Source: Actinoplanes utahensis (GTDB lineage: Bacteria; Actinomycetota; Actinomycetes; Mycobacteriales; Micromonosporaceae). Taken from it: a stretch of 64,000 bases of DNA. The notes under the pieces are model-generated. The model was given only the letters and a program-made list of their open reading frames with translations. It ran no database searches and was not told the DNA's origin. This document shows, piece after piece, positions 24,859 through 33,196 of this stretch; the stretch's first letter is position 1, and the number at the start of each line of letters is the position of its first letter. The stretch is taken from contig NZ_BOMZ01000044.1 in NCBI RefSeq assembly GCF_016862455.1, positions 115,248 through 179,247 of the forward strand. The letters run 5' to 3'. The position numbers and the translations under genes are program-made.

Positions 24859-24948
24859 GGCGGCAAGGCGACGAATGGCGGCAAGGCGACGAATGGCGGC
24901 AAGGCGACGAATGGCGGCAAGGCGACGAATGGCGGCAAGGCGACGAAT
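24859..24948. repeat. Five perfect 18-bp tandem repeats
   Basis: The unit ggcggcaaggcgacgaat occurs five times without change (24859-24948). Degenerate related units lie upstream (24790-24858) and a further partial after. It lies in the 477-bp gap 24684-25160 between the kinase and the convergent hybrid histidine kinase. The frames across it are open only because the period is a multiple of three; no gene is supported. Confidence 0.85.
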
Positions 24949-25032
24949 GCGCGAAGACGTGACGAACGCACGGAGAGGGACGCCGGTTCGATCCCGAACG
25001 CACGACGTCTCCGCCACGGCAGGTCGACCTCG

Positions 25033-25085
25033 GGCTGGTTCTGACGGTTGTCTCTGCGTCGCAGAGACAACCGTCAGAACCAGCC
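25033..25085. terminator. 25-bp perfect hairpin with 3-nt loop
   Basis: Arms 25033-25057 and 25061-25085 are fully complementary over 25 bp. The hairpin lies between the convergent Ser/Thr kinase and hybrid histidine kinase genes and is a likely bidirectional terminator. Confidence 0.85.
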
Positions 25086-25160
25086 GGGGTTGACCGGGAC
25101 CAACGGCCACACCCGTGCGGGGCGTTGCGGTCCGGTGTATCGCCCGCGTCGCTGAGGGAG

Positions 25161-27119
25161 TCACGGGACGGGTTCGGGTTCGGCGGGGGCGGGGTGGCCC
25201 GTACCGATGACGGGTTTGATGATCTCGGCGAGGCGGTGGAGCAGGTCGTGGGCGGTGAAGGGTTTCTCGATCAGGGCGATGTCGCCGTCCAGGACGTGGG
25301 TGGTGCCGAGCAGGCCGTTGCTGTAACCGGACATGTAGAGGACCGGCAGCGTGGGGACGGTCTCGTGGATCAGGTCGGCGAGGCGGCGGCCGGACATCTC
25401 CGGCATGATCACGTCGGTCAGCAGGGCGTCGCAGCCGTGCTGCTGGAAGAGGGTGAGTGCCTGCGGGCCGCCGGTGGCGGTGAGCACGGTGTAACCGGCG
25501 CCGGCCAGGATGCGGGTGACGACACGGGCGAGGGCGGGCTCGTCCTCGACGACCAGGACGGTACGGCCGCCGCCGGCCGGTGGCGCCGCGGAGCGCGGGC
25601 CGGGGACCGTCGCCGCGCCGGGTGCGGTGACCAGCGGCAGGTAGACGCGGAACGTGGTGCCGACGCCCGGTTCGGAGTAGACGTTGAGGCTGCCGCCGGC
25701 CTCGGCGACGATGCCGTACACGGTGGACAGTCCCAGGCCGGTGCCCTTGCCGCGCGGTTTCGTGGTGTAGAACGGCTCGAAGATGTGCGCGGCCACCTCG
25801 GCGCTCATGCCCTCGCCGGTGTCGCTGACCAGCAGGCGGGCATAGGTTCCGGCGGGCAGCGGCGGTTGCATGTCGATCTCGCCGCCGTCCAGACCGGCCA
25901 CGTCGGTCTCGAGGACGAGGGTGCCGCCGTCCGGCATCGCGTCCCGCGCGTTGATCGCCAGGTTGAGCAGCACCTGCTGGATCTGGCCGGGGTCGGCGTG
26001 CACCACGACGGGTTCGGCGGACGGGACCGTGATCAGGGTGATGTGCTCGCCGATGGTGCGGCCGAGCATGCCGCCGACCTCGGCGAGGCTCGCGTTCAGG
26101 TCGACGTCCTGCGGCTGGATGGTGTCGCCGCGGGTGAACGTCAGCAACTGCCGGGTCAGGTGGACCGCCCGGTCGGCGGCGGTGCGCACGTGGGTGAGGT
26201 CGCCGGTCAGGGATTCGTTGCCGGCCGCCTCCTCCAGGGCGAAGTCGGTGTAGTTCGCGATGATCGCCAGGATGTTGTTGAAGTCGTGCGCCACCCCACC
26301 GGCCAGTTTGCCCAGACTCTCCATCCGCTGCGCCTGATGGGTGCGTTCCTCGACGGCCCGCTGCCGTGCGGCCGCCTCCTTGATCGCGGTGATGTCCCGG
26401 GCCACCACGGAGACCCCGGTGGGCCGCCCGGACCGGTCCCGGATCGCCGCGACGCTGAGCGACGTCTCGACCGGGCGGCCGTCCTTGCAGAAACGCCTCG
26501 TCTCGTACGAGACCCCGCGCTCTCCCGCCCGGATCCGCCGGATCACCTCCTGCTGCTCGGCGGCTCCCGGGTCGTCGGCCAGCACCGACGCCGACGATCC
26601 GATGATCTCCGCGGCGGTGTACCCGAAGAGCCGTTCGGCGCCGCCGTTCCAGGCGGTGATCGTGCCGTCCAGGGTGATCCCGACGATCGCGTCGTCGGTG
26701 TGCTCGACCACCGCCTCCAGGGTGGCCCGGTGCACGTCGGCCTCGTCGAGCAGCTTCTGCCGGCCCGGGTCGGAGTAGATGGCGCCGGTCTCGACGAGCG
26801 CCCGCCGCCGGCTGATCCAGTAGTACAGGCCGGCCGCTCCGGTGACCACGTTCCACCAGGCCAGCACCCATACCCAGACCAGGGTGACGGAGTGTTCGGC
26901 CCGGTCCAGGTTGGCGAACGCGAGCCAGGCGTGCAGGCCGTGCCCGACCGCCGAGGTCAGGAAGATCAGGGCGGTGGCGACCGCCAGCCGGTTGCTGCGC
27001 AGCTGGCCCGCGCGGGCGACCGGCACCGCGATGGCCACCGTGATCGCCGCATAAGTGATCATGGTGCCCAGGTTCCCCAGCAGGAAGAGCTGTTCCGGCA
27101 CGGTCGTCCTATCGGACAC
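25161..27119 (-). CDS. Membrane hybrid histidine kinase (TM-PAS-HK-REC)
   Basis: 652 aa from GTG 27119. Three N-terminal membrane helices (about 17-35, 46-66, 80-102) are followed by PAS/PAC (about 130-248). Next is HisKA with GKLAGGVAHDFNNILA (His278), then HATPase with LNLAINARDAMPDGGT and GKGTGLGLSTVYGIV. A C-terminal receiver follows with EDEP and phospho-acceptor Asp569 (LLTDVIMPEM). The H-x-F-N-N type is HWE/NtrB-like. It is divergent from the KASIII-led operon with only 44 bp between starts, so it may control or share a promoter region with that operon. Confidence 0.9.
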   Translation of the reverse strand: MSDRTTVPEQLFLLGNLGTMITYAAITVAIAVPVARAGQLRSNRLAVATALIFLTSAVGHGLHAWLAFANLDRAEHSVTLVWVWVLAWWNVVTGAAGLYYWISRRRALVETGAIYSDPGRQKLLDEADVHRATLEAVVEHTDDAIVGITLDGTITAWNGGAERLFGYTAAEIIGSSASVLADDPGAAEQQEVIRRIRAGERGVSYETRRFCKDGRPVETSLSVAAIRDRSGRPTGVSVVARDITAIKEAAARQRAVEERTHQAQRMESLGKLAGGVAHDFNNILAIIANYTDFALEEAAGNESLTGDLTHVRTAADRAVHLTRQLLTFTRGDTIQPQDVDLNASLAEVGGMLGRTIGEHITLITVPSAEPVVVHADPGQIQQVLLNLAINARDAMPDGGTLVLETDVAGLDGGEIDMQPPLPAGTYARLLVSDTGEGMSAEVAAHIFEPFYTTKPRGKGTGLGLSTVYGIVAEAGGSLNVYSEPGVGTTFRVYLPLVTAPGAATVPGPRSAAPPAGGGRTVLVVEDEPALARVVTRILAGAGYTVLTATGGPQALTLFQQHGCDALLTDVIMPEMSGRRLADLIHETVPTLPVLYMSGYSNGLLGTTHVLDGDIALIEKPFTAHDLLHRLAEIIKPVIGTGHPAPAEPEPVP

Positions 27120-27163
27120 TGGACCGTCAGGCTGAGGAACCCGGATGCGTCATTGGGGGGAAT

Positions 27164-28144
27164 GTGCGGGCCGGAATCACCGGGGTGGGCTCCTATCTGC
27201 CGGACCGTGAGGTCACCACGGCCGAGCTGCAGAACGGCATCGGCCGTCTGCCGCGCGGGCTGCTGGCCCGGCTGACCGGCATCGAGCGGCGGCGCATCGC
27301 CGCCGACCACGAGTACGCCTCGACGCTCGGCCTGCACGCCGCCCGCGCCGCCCTCACCTCGGCCGGCCTCGACCCGCTCGACATCGACCTGCTGCTGTTC
27401 GCCTCGGCCAGCCGGGACATGGTGGAACCGGCGACCGCGCACATCCTCCAGGCCGCCCTGGGCAGCCGGGCGCACGCGCTCGACGTCACGAACGCCTGCA
27501 ACAGCTTCGTCAACGGCATCGACCTGGCTCGGTCGATGATCCTGGCCGGCCGCGCGCGGCGGGCCCTGGTGGTCACCGGGGAGACGCCGAGCCGGGTGAT
27601 GCGGCCGCGGGTCGCCGACATGGCGGAGGCCCGGCGGGCGTTCGCGGGGTACACGTTCGGTGACGCGGGGGCGGCCGTGGTGGTCGAGCCGGTGACGCGG
27701 GGCGGCATCCTGGACGTCGACACCGAGACGCACTCGTCGCACTGGGAGGTCGGCGGGATCCCGGGCGGCGGGTCGCGGCACCCGCGCGGGGACGAGCACA
27801 CCTATTTCACCGGGGACGGTCATCGGCTGCGCGGGGTCTTCGAGAAGATCGGGGCGAGCATCCTGGACCGGGTGGAGGCGCGGACCGGACTGTCCGTCGA
27901 CTCCTACGACCGGATCCTGGTCCACCAGGTGACGATGCCGTACCTGGAGCGGTTCATCGAGGTCACCGGCGTCCCGCGGGACCGGCTGGAGATCACCGTG
28001 ACGTCCCTGGGGAACATGGCGAGCGCCACGCTCGGCGTCCAACTTGACGGGATATTTCCGGATTTGTCGGTTGGGGATCGGGTGCTCTTCCTGGGACTCG
28101 GCGGTGGGGTCAGCATCATGACGATGGTGTGGGAGCGCTCGTGA
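27164..28144 (+). CDS. KASIII/OleA-like 3-oxoacyl synthase
   Basis: 326 aa from GTG 27164. It has the thiolase-fold catalytic triad of KASIII enzymes: Cys112 (DVTNACNSFVNGID), His254 (VHQVTMPY) and Asn284 (SLGNMAS). The Asn-Ala-Cys context and the upstream segment SASRDMVEPATAHILQ are more like OleA, which condenses two fatty acyl-CoAs, than like FabH (SAACAGF). It is the first gene of six, coupled to the next by GTGA. Likely role: condensation of acyl chains to start a lipid-derived metabolite. The exact substrate is unknown. Confidence 0.8.
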   Translation: MRAGITGVGSYLPDREVTTAELQNGIGRLPRGLLARLTGIERRRIAADHEYASTLGLHAARAALTSAGLDPLDIDLLLFASASRDMVEPATAHILQAALGSRAHALDVTNACNSFVNGIDLARSMILAGRARRALVVTGETPSRVMRPRVADMAEARRAFAGYTFGDAGAAVVVEPVTRGGILDVDTETHSSHWEVGGIPGGGSRHPRGDEHTYFTGDGHRLRGVFEKIGASILDRVEARTGLSVDSYDRILVHQVTMPYLERFIEVTGVPRDRLEITVTSLGNMASATLGVQLDGIFPDLSVGDRVLFLGLGGGVSIMTMVWERS

Positions 28145-28878
28145 CGGCCCTGTGGGTCGTCGTGCCGGCCTACAACGAGGCGGCCCGGATCAGTGCCACC
28201 CTCTACGCGCTCGGCGACCAGACCGACACCGATCTCACCCTGCTCGTGGTCGACAACGGCTCGACCGACACCACGGTCGAGGCGGTCCAGGCGTTCGCGG
28301 GCTGCGCGCCGTTCCCGGTGCACGTGATCGTCGAGCCGGAGAAGGGGGTGGGCTGCGCGGTCGACACCGGGTTCCGGCACGCCATCGCGGCGGGGGCGAC
28401 GATAATCGCCCGTACCGACGCGGACTGCATCCCCCGGCCCGGCTGGGTGGCGGCGGCCCGGGCCGCCCTCGGTGACGGCGCGGGCATGGTGTGCGGGCGG
28501 ATCACCGCCCGGCGTGACGAGCACGGTCCGGTGGGACGGGCGGTGTTCGCGGTGCTGGTGGGCTTGGCGGCGGTGTTCGGGCGGCTGCGGCCGGCGCACC
28601 GCGGGAGCGGGAACCTGGCGCCCTACCGGATGCACGCGGGCAACAACATGGCGATCACCGCCGCGTTGTACGAGGCCAGCGGCGGGATGCCCCGGCGGCC
28701 GTCACCGACCGATCGGCTGTTTCTCAATCGGGTACGCCGGACCACCTCATCGATCGTCGGCAGCCGGTCGATGGTGGTGGAGAACTCGACCCGGCGGCTG
28801 CGCGCGTACGGGGTGCTGCGGACCGCCCGCTGGTACCTGGACCGCGGCAGCGGAACCCTGCCCCCCGACCCCCGCTGA
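28141..28878 (+). CDS. GT2 glycosyltransferase, paralogue A
   Basis: 245 aa from GTG 28141, overlapping the preceding stop. The GT-A core has WVVVPAYNEAARI, LLVVDNGSTD, and the metal site ARTDADCIPRPGW, followed by GMVCGR. There are no clear membrane helices apart from a hydrophobic stretch near 140-155. It is strongly similar to the transferase at 30359-31117 (shared DTGFRHAIA and VDNxSTD blocks), so the pair arose by duplication inside the operon. It probably glycosylates the product built by the KASIII-like and ligase enzymes. Confidence 0.8.
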   Translation: MTALWVVVPAYNEAARISATLYALGDQTDTDLTLLVVDNGSTDTTVEAVQAFAGCAPFPVHVIVEPEKGVGCAVDTGFRHAIAAGATIIARTDADCIPRPGWVAAARAALGDGAGMVCGRITARRDEHGPVGRAVFAVLVGLAAVFGRLRPAHRGSGNLAPYRMHAGNNMAITAALYEASGGMPRRPSPTDRLFLNRVRRTTSSIVGSRSMVVENSTRRLRAYGVLRTARWYLDRGSGTLPPDPR

Positions 28879-28895
28879 GACCTTCGAGGAGTGCA

Positions 28896-30362
28896 GTGCT
28901 GGACGAGCTGAGCACGGGTCTGACGCCCGGCGACGACAGGCCCGCCCTGATCCGCGGCCGGCGCACGGTCACCCGCGGCGATCTGGCCGCCCTCCGGGAC
29001 CGGTACGCGATCGCCCTGCACGCTCGTGGCCTGCGCCCCGGCGACACGCTCGGCCTGGCGATCCGCCCCGGGCAGCGGGCGCTGGCCATGGTCCTGGCGG
29101 CCTACCGGCTCGGTGTCCGGGTCGCCCTGCTCGATCCGGCCGCCGGGCCCGACGTGCTCACCGCCCGGCTGTCGGTGGCCCGCCCGGCGCTGATCGTCGC
29201 CGACGCGGCCGCGCAGGCGGTGGCCGGCTGGGCCGCTCCCCTGGCCCGTCGCGCCGGCCTGGCCCTGCCCGACCTGTCCGCGCTCGGCCCGGCCGTCACG
29301 GTGGGCCCGCGCCTGCCCGGCAACGCCCCGGCCCTGCCGCTGCCCGGCGGTCCGGTGCCGCCCGCTTTCGACGGCGACGGCGACGCGGTCGTCATCTTCA
29401 CGTCCGGCACCACCAGCAGCCCGCGGGCCGTCGTGCACACCCGCGCGGGTCTCGGCGCCGGGCTGCGGGCGGTGGCCGGCCTGGTCCAGCCGCGTCCCGG
29501 CGTACCGGTCCTGGGTGGGACCTTCTTCGTCATGGTCCCGTCGCTGGCCGCCGGGGCTCCGGTCGCCGCGCCCGCCCGGCGGCCCGGCACACTCGCCCGC
29601 CAGATCAGCGCGCTGCGCCCGCAGGCCACCTATCTGACCCCGCCGCAGATCAGAGCCGCTCTCGACGCGCGGGTCCCGTTCACCGGCCGGGTCTACAGTG
29701 GCTCCGCGCCGGTCTCCGCGCACCTGCTGGACCGGGTGCGGGCCGCCGGCGCCGACGAGGCGTGGGGGGTCTACGCGCTCACCGAGGTGTTCCCGGCCGC
29801 CGCCGTCGAGTCCCGCGACAAGGCGGCGTTCACCGGCGACGGCGACCTGGCCGGCCAGTTGCTGCCGGGTGTCCGCGCCACCCTCGACGAGCGGGGTCAG
29901 CTGCTGCTCGCTGGTTCCGGTGTCTGCGATCGCTATCTCGGCTCGGCGCCGCACGAATGGGTCGCCACCGGCGACATGGCCACCCTCGACGGCCGCCGGG
30001 TGGTCCTCGCCGGGCGGTGCAAGGACATGATCCTGCGCAAGGCCGAGAACATCTATCCCGGCCTGTACGAGCCCGCTCTGCACGTGCCCGGCGTAGCGGT
30101 CGCCGTACTGGTCGGTGTCCCCGCCGGCGACGGCGACGAACAGGTGGTCGCCCTGATCGAGACGGCGCCCGGCGCCGACCGGGCCACGGTCGAGGCCGCC
30201 CTGCGCGAACCGTTGCACCGGATGGGTTCGGCCCGCCCCGACCGCGTGATGTTCGCCCCGGTCCCGCTGTCCGGCCGCTCCCGCAAACCCGACCGGCTCG
30301 CGGCGGCGTCGATCGCTGCCACCATCCCCCGCCAGCGCAGACCTTTCGGGGTACGCCCGTGA
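28896..30362 (+). CDS. Acyl-AMP ligase (ANL superfamily; OleC-like candidate)
   Basis: 488 aa from a GTG at 28896 following GAGGAGTG. The nucleotide loop VIFTSGTTSSPRAVVHT (about 165-181), the GVYALTE motif, ATGDMATLDG and AGRCKDMILRKAENIYP are all typical ANL motifs. A C-terminal RSRKPDR supplies the usual catalytic Lys position. It could activate a fatty acid to its CoA/ACP ester. In ole clusters the ANL member instead closes a beta-lactone from a 3-hydroxy acid; the context makes that possible. The 3' end overlaps the next start by GTGA. Confidence 0.8.
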   Translation: MLDELSTGLTPGDDRPALIRGRRTVTRGDLAALRDRYAIALHARGLRPGDTLGLAIRPGQRALAMVLAAYRLGVRVALLDPAAGPDVLTARLSVARPALIVADAAAQAVAGWAAPLARRAGLALPDLSALGPAVTVGPRLPGNAPALPLPGGPVPPAFDGDGDAVVIFTSGTTSSPRAVVHTRAGLGAGLRAVAGLVQPRPGVPVLGGTFFVMVPSLAAGAPVAAPARRPGTLARQISALRPQATYLTPPQIRAALDARVPFTGRVYSGSAPVSAHLLDRVRAAGADEAWGVYALTEVFPAAAVESRDKAAFTGDGDLAGQLLPGVRATLDERGQLLLAGSGVCDRYLGSAPHEWVATGDMATLDGRRVVLAGRCKDMILRKAENIYPGLYEPALHVPGVAVAVLVGVPAGDGDEQVVALIETAPGADRATVEAALREPLHRMGSARPDRVMFAPVPLSGRSRKPDRLAAASIAATIPRQRRPFGVRP

Positions 30363-31117
30363 CGGGACTCGCCGTGGTGGTGCCCGCCTACAACGAGGCC
30401 GCGTCGATCGGGACGACGCTGCGGGCGCTGGCGGCGCAGACGGATCTCGACTTCCGGCTGATCGTGGTGGACAACGCGTCCACTGACGACACCGCCGCGG
30501 TGGTACGCCGGTTCGCCGGCACGGCGCCGTTCCCGGTGGAGGTCGTGACCGAGACCGAACCCGGGGCCGGGACGGCTGCCGACACCGGGTTCCGGCACGC
30601 CATCGCGACCGGGGCCACGTTCCTGGCCAGGACGGACGCCGACTGCCTGCCGGCGCCGGACTGGGTGGCGACGCTCCGGGCGTACCTCGGCGACGGGGTC
30701 GAGATGGTCTGCGGCCGCAGTGTGCCGCGCCGTGACGAGCGGCCCTCGTGGGCGGAGCGGAACGTCTTCCCGGCGGCCGTCCGGACGGCCGCGCTCTACG
30801 GGCGGTACCGGCGGGCGCACCGCGGGCCGGAGTTCCGCAGTCCGTTCGTGCTGGTCCACGGGCACAATGTGGCGGTGACCGGCGATCTGTACCTGCGCTG
30901 CGGCGGCACCGCCCGGGAGGCTCTGGAGGACGGTTCGGAGGACGTGACCATGCTGAACCGAGCGCGCCGCGTGACCTCCCGCATCGTGCGCGCCGAGGAC
31001 GTCGTCGTCGAGGCGAGCCTGCGCCGGCTGCGCGCGTGGGGCGCCCGCCGGACGCTGCTCTGGTACTGGGACCGGCGCTGGCGACCGCCCGCCTCCCCGC
31101 AGGTCCACGTCCGCTGA
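30359..31117 (+). CDS. GT2 glycosyltransferase, paralogue B
   Basis: 252 aa from GTG 30359. The GT-A fold has LAVVVPAYNEAASI, LIVVDNASTDD, TGFRHAIATGATFLARTDAD and GSEDVTMLNRARR. The last stretch is an acidic segment in the catalytic-base position. It is a close paralogue of the enzyme at 28141-28878. Two related transferases in one operon suggest a diglycosyl product or two acceptor forms. Coupled to the ligase by GTGA. Confidence 0.8.
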   Translation: MTGLAVVVPAYNEAASIGTTLRALAAQTDLDFRLIVVDNASTDDTAAVVRRFAGTAPFPVEVVTETEPGAGTAADTGFRHAIATGATFLARTDADCLPAPDWVATLRAYLGDGVEMVCGRSVPRRDERPSWAERNVFPAAVRTAALYGRYRRAHRGPEFRSPFVLVHGHNVAVTGDLYLRCGGTAREALEDGSEDVTMLNRARRVTSRIVRAEDVVVEASLRRLRAWGARRTLLWYWDRRWRPPASPQVHVR

Positions 31118-31178
31118 CCGGTCCGGCGTGGCGGCACCCGGCGCGGGGTCCGGGCGGGGAGGGTGCGAGAGTTCGCCG

Positions 31179-32303
31179 GTGATCACGCGGGATGGGGTGG
31201 CGAGGATGTCGCAGGGACGGGCGCGGCGCCGGGACCGGCAGGTCTACCTGCGCAGTCATCCGGTGCTGTTCGCTCTGCTCGCCGCCACCCGCCGTCGCCC
31301 GGCCGTCCGGATCGGTGGCACCGTGATCGCGCATTCGCGGGACGCGTACCTGGACGGGCTCACCCGGGTTCCGCTGGACCGGACCGCCGAGGGGACCACC
31401 GGCGCCGCGGCCGGGCGTCTCGCCGGTGGCGGTCTGCTCTTCGACCAGGACGGCGACGATCATCGGGGAACCCGCCGGCATCTCGCCGAGTCACTGGGAG
31501 CCGACGGCGTTCAGCGGTTGCGCCCGGTGTGGCGGGAGGTTCTCGACCGGCGTCTGGCCCCGCTCGCCGGCGGCCGTCCGGTCGACCTGGTCGACGTGGC
31601 CGCGGAGCTGTCCGGCGCCACCGCCGCCGCGCTCCTCGGCGTCGGCGCCGATCCCCGCGAGCTCGCCGCCGCGACCCGCGCCGCCGCCGCTGCCGGGGCC
31701 CGGGAGCATCTGCCCGGGCCGCCGTTCCCGGGCCGCCGGCGCGCCGCCCGCCGCGCCGCCGACCACCTGAACCGCCTGCTGTCCCCCGCCGATGAACGTG
31801 CGAACGGGAACGGGCTGGCGGCGATGGTGGCGGTGGCCGCCGTCAACACGACCGTGGCGGGTCTGCCGCGGGCCGCAGCCTGGTGCGCCGACGCCGGCCT
31901 GTGGGGCTGGGCCGGGACCGACCCCGATGCGCTGGCCGGCGAGATGCTCCGCGTGACCGCTCCGACGCCGCTTCTCCCCCGGGTCGCCGCCGCCGCGGGA
32001 ACCGTCGCCGGGTGTCCGGTACGCGCTGGCGACCGGCTGATTCTGATCACCCGCCACGCCGTCGGCGCCCACCGCCGGGACCCGTCCCCGACGGACCCGG
32101 TCGAGCCCCGGACCGCCCAGCTCGTCTTCGGCGCCGGCCCGCACGCCTGCCCCGGCGCCCGCCTGGCCCGCCTCCAGCTGGCCGACGCGCTGGCGGCCCT
32201 CGCCCCGTACCGGCCGGTGGTCCGCAGGGCCCGCCCCGACCGCCACAGCGCCCTGCCCGGCTGGCGGACGCTCATCGTGTCCGCCAACCGGGGAGATTCA
32301 TGA
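31179..32303 (+). CDS. Short cytochrome P450
   Basis: 374 aa from GTG 31179; ATG 31206 is an alternative. The heme loop FGAGPHACPGARLA (Cys324), ExxR as EMLR (255-258) and the helix-C HRGTRR are present. The I-helix has AVNTTV where AGxxT is usual, with Asn in place of the acidic residue before Thr. It is somewhat shorter than the normal 400 aa, missing typical N-terminal turns. It likely hydroxylates the lipid or glycolipid made by this operon. Ferredoxin and reductase are not adjacent. Its stop overlaps the next ATG. Confidence 0.8.
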   Translation: MITRDGVARMSQGRARRRDRQVYLRSHPVLFALLAATRRRPAVRIGGTVIAHSRDAYLDGLTRVPLDRTAEGTTGAAAGRLAGGGLLFDQDGDDHRGTRRHLAESLGADGVQRLRPVWREVLDRRLAPLAGGRPVDLVDVAAELSGATAAALLGVGADPRELAAATRAAAAAGAREHLPGPPFPGRRRAARRAADHLNRLLSPADERANGNGLAAMVAVAAVNTTVAGLPRAAAWCADAGLWGWAGTDPDALAGEMLRVTAPTPLLPRVAAAAGTVAGCPVRAGDRLILITRHAVGAHRRDPSPTDPVEPRTAQLVFGAGPHACPGARLARLQLADALAALAPYRPVVRRARPDRHSALPGWRTLIVSANRGDS

Positions 32304-33196
32304 CGCGGCGACCGATGCGGGTCGCGGTGAGCGGGGCCAGCGGGTTCTGTGGCGGGGTGGTGGCGCGGGCGGCCGCCGGCGCCGGGATGGAGGTCGTCTG
32401 TCTCGGGCGGCGCCCCGGCCCGGTCGGCGAGCACCGGTTCTGGGACGCCACCCGTACCCCGCCCGATCTGAGCGGAACCGACGCCGTGCTGCATCTCGCG
32501 GCCGCCGTCGGTGACCCGCCGCCCGGCCGCGCGACGGAGGCCGCCTTCCGGGCGGTGAACGTGGACGGCGCCGCCCGCCTGTTGGAGGCTGCCGGGGACC
32601 GGCCGGTCGTGTGGGTGAGCAGCGCGAGCGTCTACGCCCCGGCCGGTCCGGAAATGATCAGGGAGGACCATCCCCTGGGTGGACTGACCGCCTACGGCCG
32701 GACGAAAGCGGCCGGGGAACGGCTCGCACTCGCCGCGGAGGCCGTGGTGCTGCGGCCGCGTGCCGTGTACGGGCCGGGTGATCCGCATCTGCTGCCCCGG
32801 CTGCGGCGGGTGGTGCGCGGCGGCCGGGCGCTGCTGCCCGGGCCGGACGTGGCGCTCAGCCTGACCGCGGTGGAGAACCTCGCGGACGCCTGCCTGGCGG
32901 CAGTGCGGTGGCCGTCCGGTGCGTACAACATCGCGGACACCTCCGCCTATCGGCGGGACGAGGTGGTGGCCGCGGTCTGCGGCGTGCCGGTCGCCCATGT
33001 GCCGGTCGCGCTGGCCCGCGCGGCCGCCGCGGTGGTCACGGCGGCAGCGCGGCTGACCGGCCGTCCGCCAGCCCTTTCCCGGTACGCCGTGGAGCAGCTC
33101 ACCGCCACCGTGGTCCTGGACACCGCCCGGGCCCGCGCCCAGGGCTGGGTCCCGCGCCGGAGCCTCGCGGACTTCCTGTCAGAGTCCGCCCGCTAA
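32300..33196 (+). CDS. NAD-dependent epimerase/3-beta-HSD-like extended SDR (OleD-like candidate)
   Basis: 298 aa from ATG 32300 (ATGA overlap). The nucleotide loop VSGASGFCGG, LHLAAAVG, the catalytic Ser in VWVSSASVYAP and YGRTK place it in the extended SDR family of epimerases and 3-beta-HSD/OleD reductases. In an ole-like scheme it would reduce the 2-alkyl-3-keto acid made by the KASIII-like enzyme. A sugar epimerase or dehydratase serving the two glycosyltransferases is the main alternative. It is last in the operon and its 3' end overlaps the convergent ArsR gene by 18 bp. Confidence 0.8.
   Translation: MTRRPMRVAVSGASGFCGGVVARAAAGAGMEVVCLGRRPGPVGEHRFWDATRTPPDLSGTDAVLHLAAAVGDPPPGRATEAAFRAVNVDGAARLLEAAGDRPVVWVSSASVYAPAGPEMIREDHPLGGLTAYGRTKAAGERLALAAEAVVLRPRAVYGPGDPHLLPRLRRVVRGGRALLPGPDVALSLTAVENLADACLAAVRWPSGAYNIADTSAYRRDEVVAAVCGVPVAHVPVALARAAAAVVTAAARLTGRPPALSRYAVEQLTATVVLDTARARAQGWVPRRSLADFLSESAR

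Noticed and set aside
24985..25005. tRNA T-arm-like GGTTCGATCCCG
   Set aside because: No acceptor stem, D-arm or anticodon arm can be built around it.
24592..25044. Frames across the 18-bp repeats (KATNGG and SSPCRH repeats)
   Set aside because: Open only because the repeat period is a multiple of three; no ribosome site with a sensible start, and both strands are equally open.
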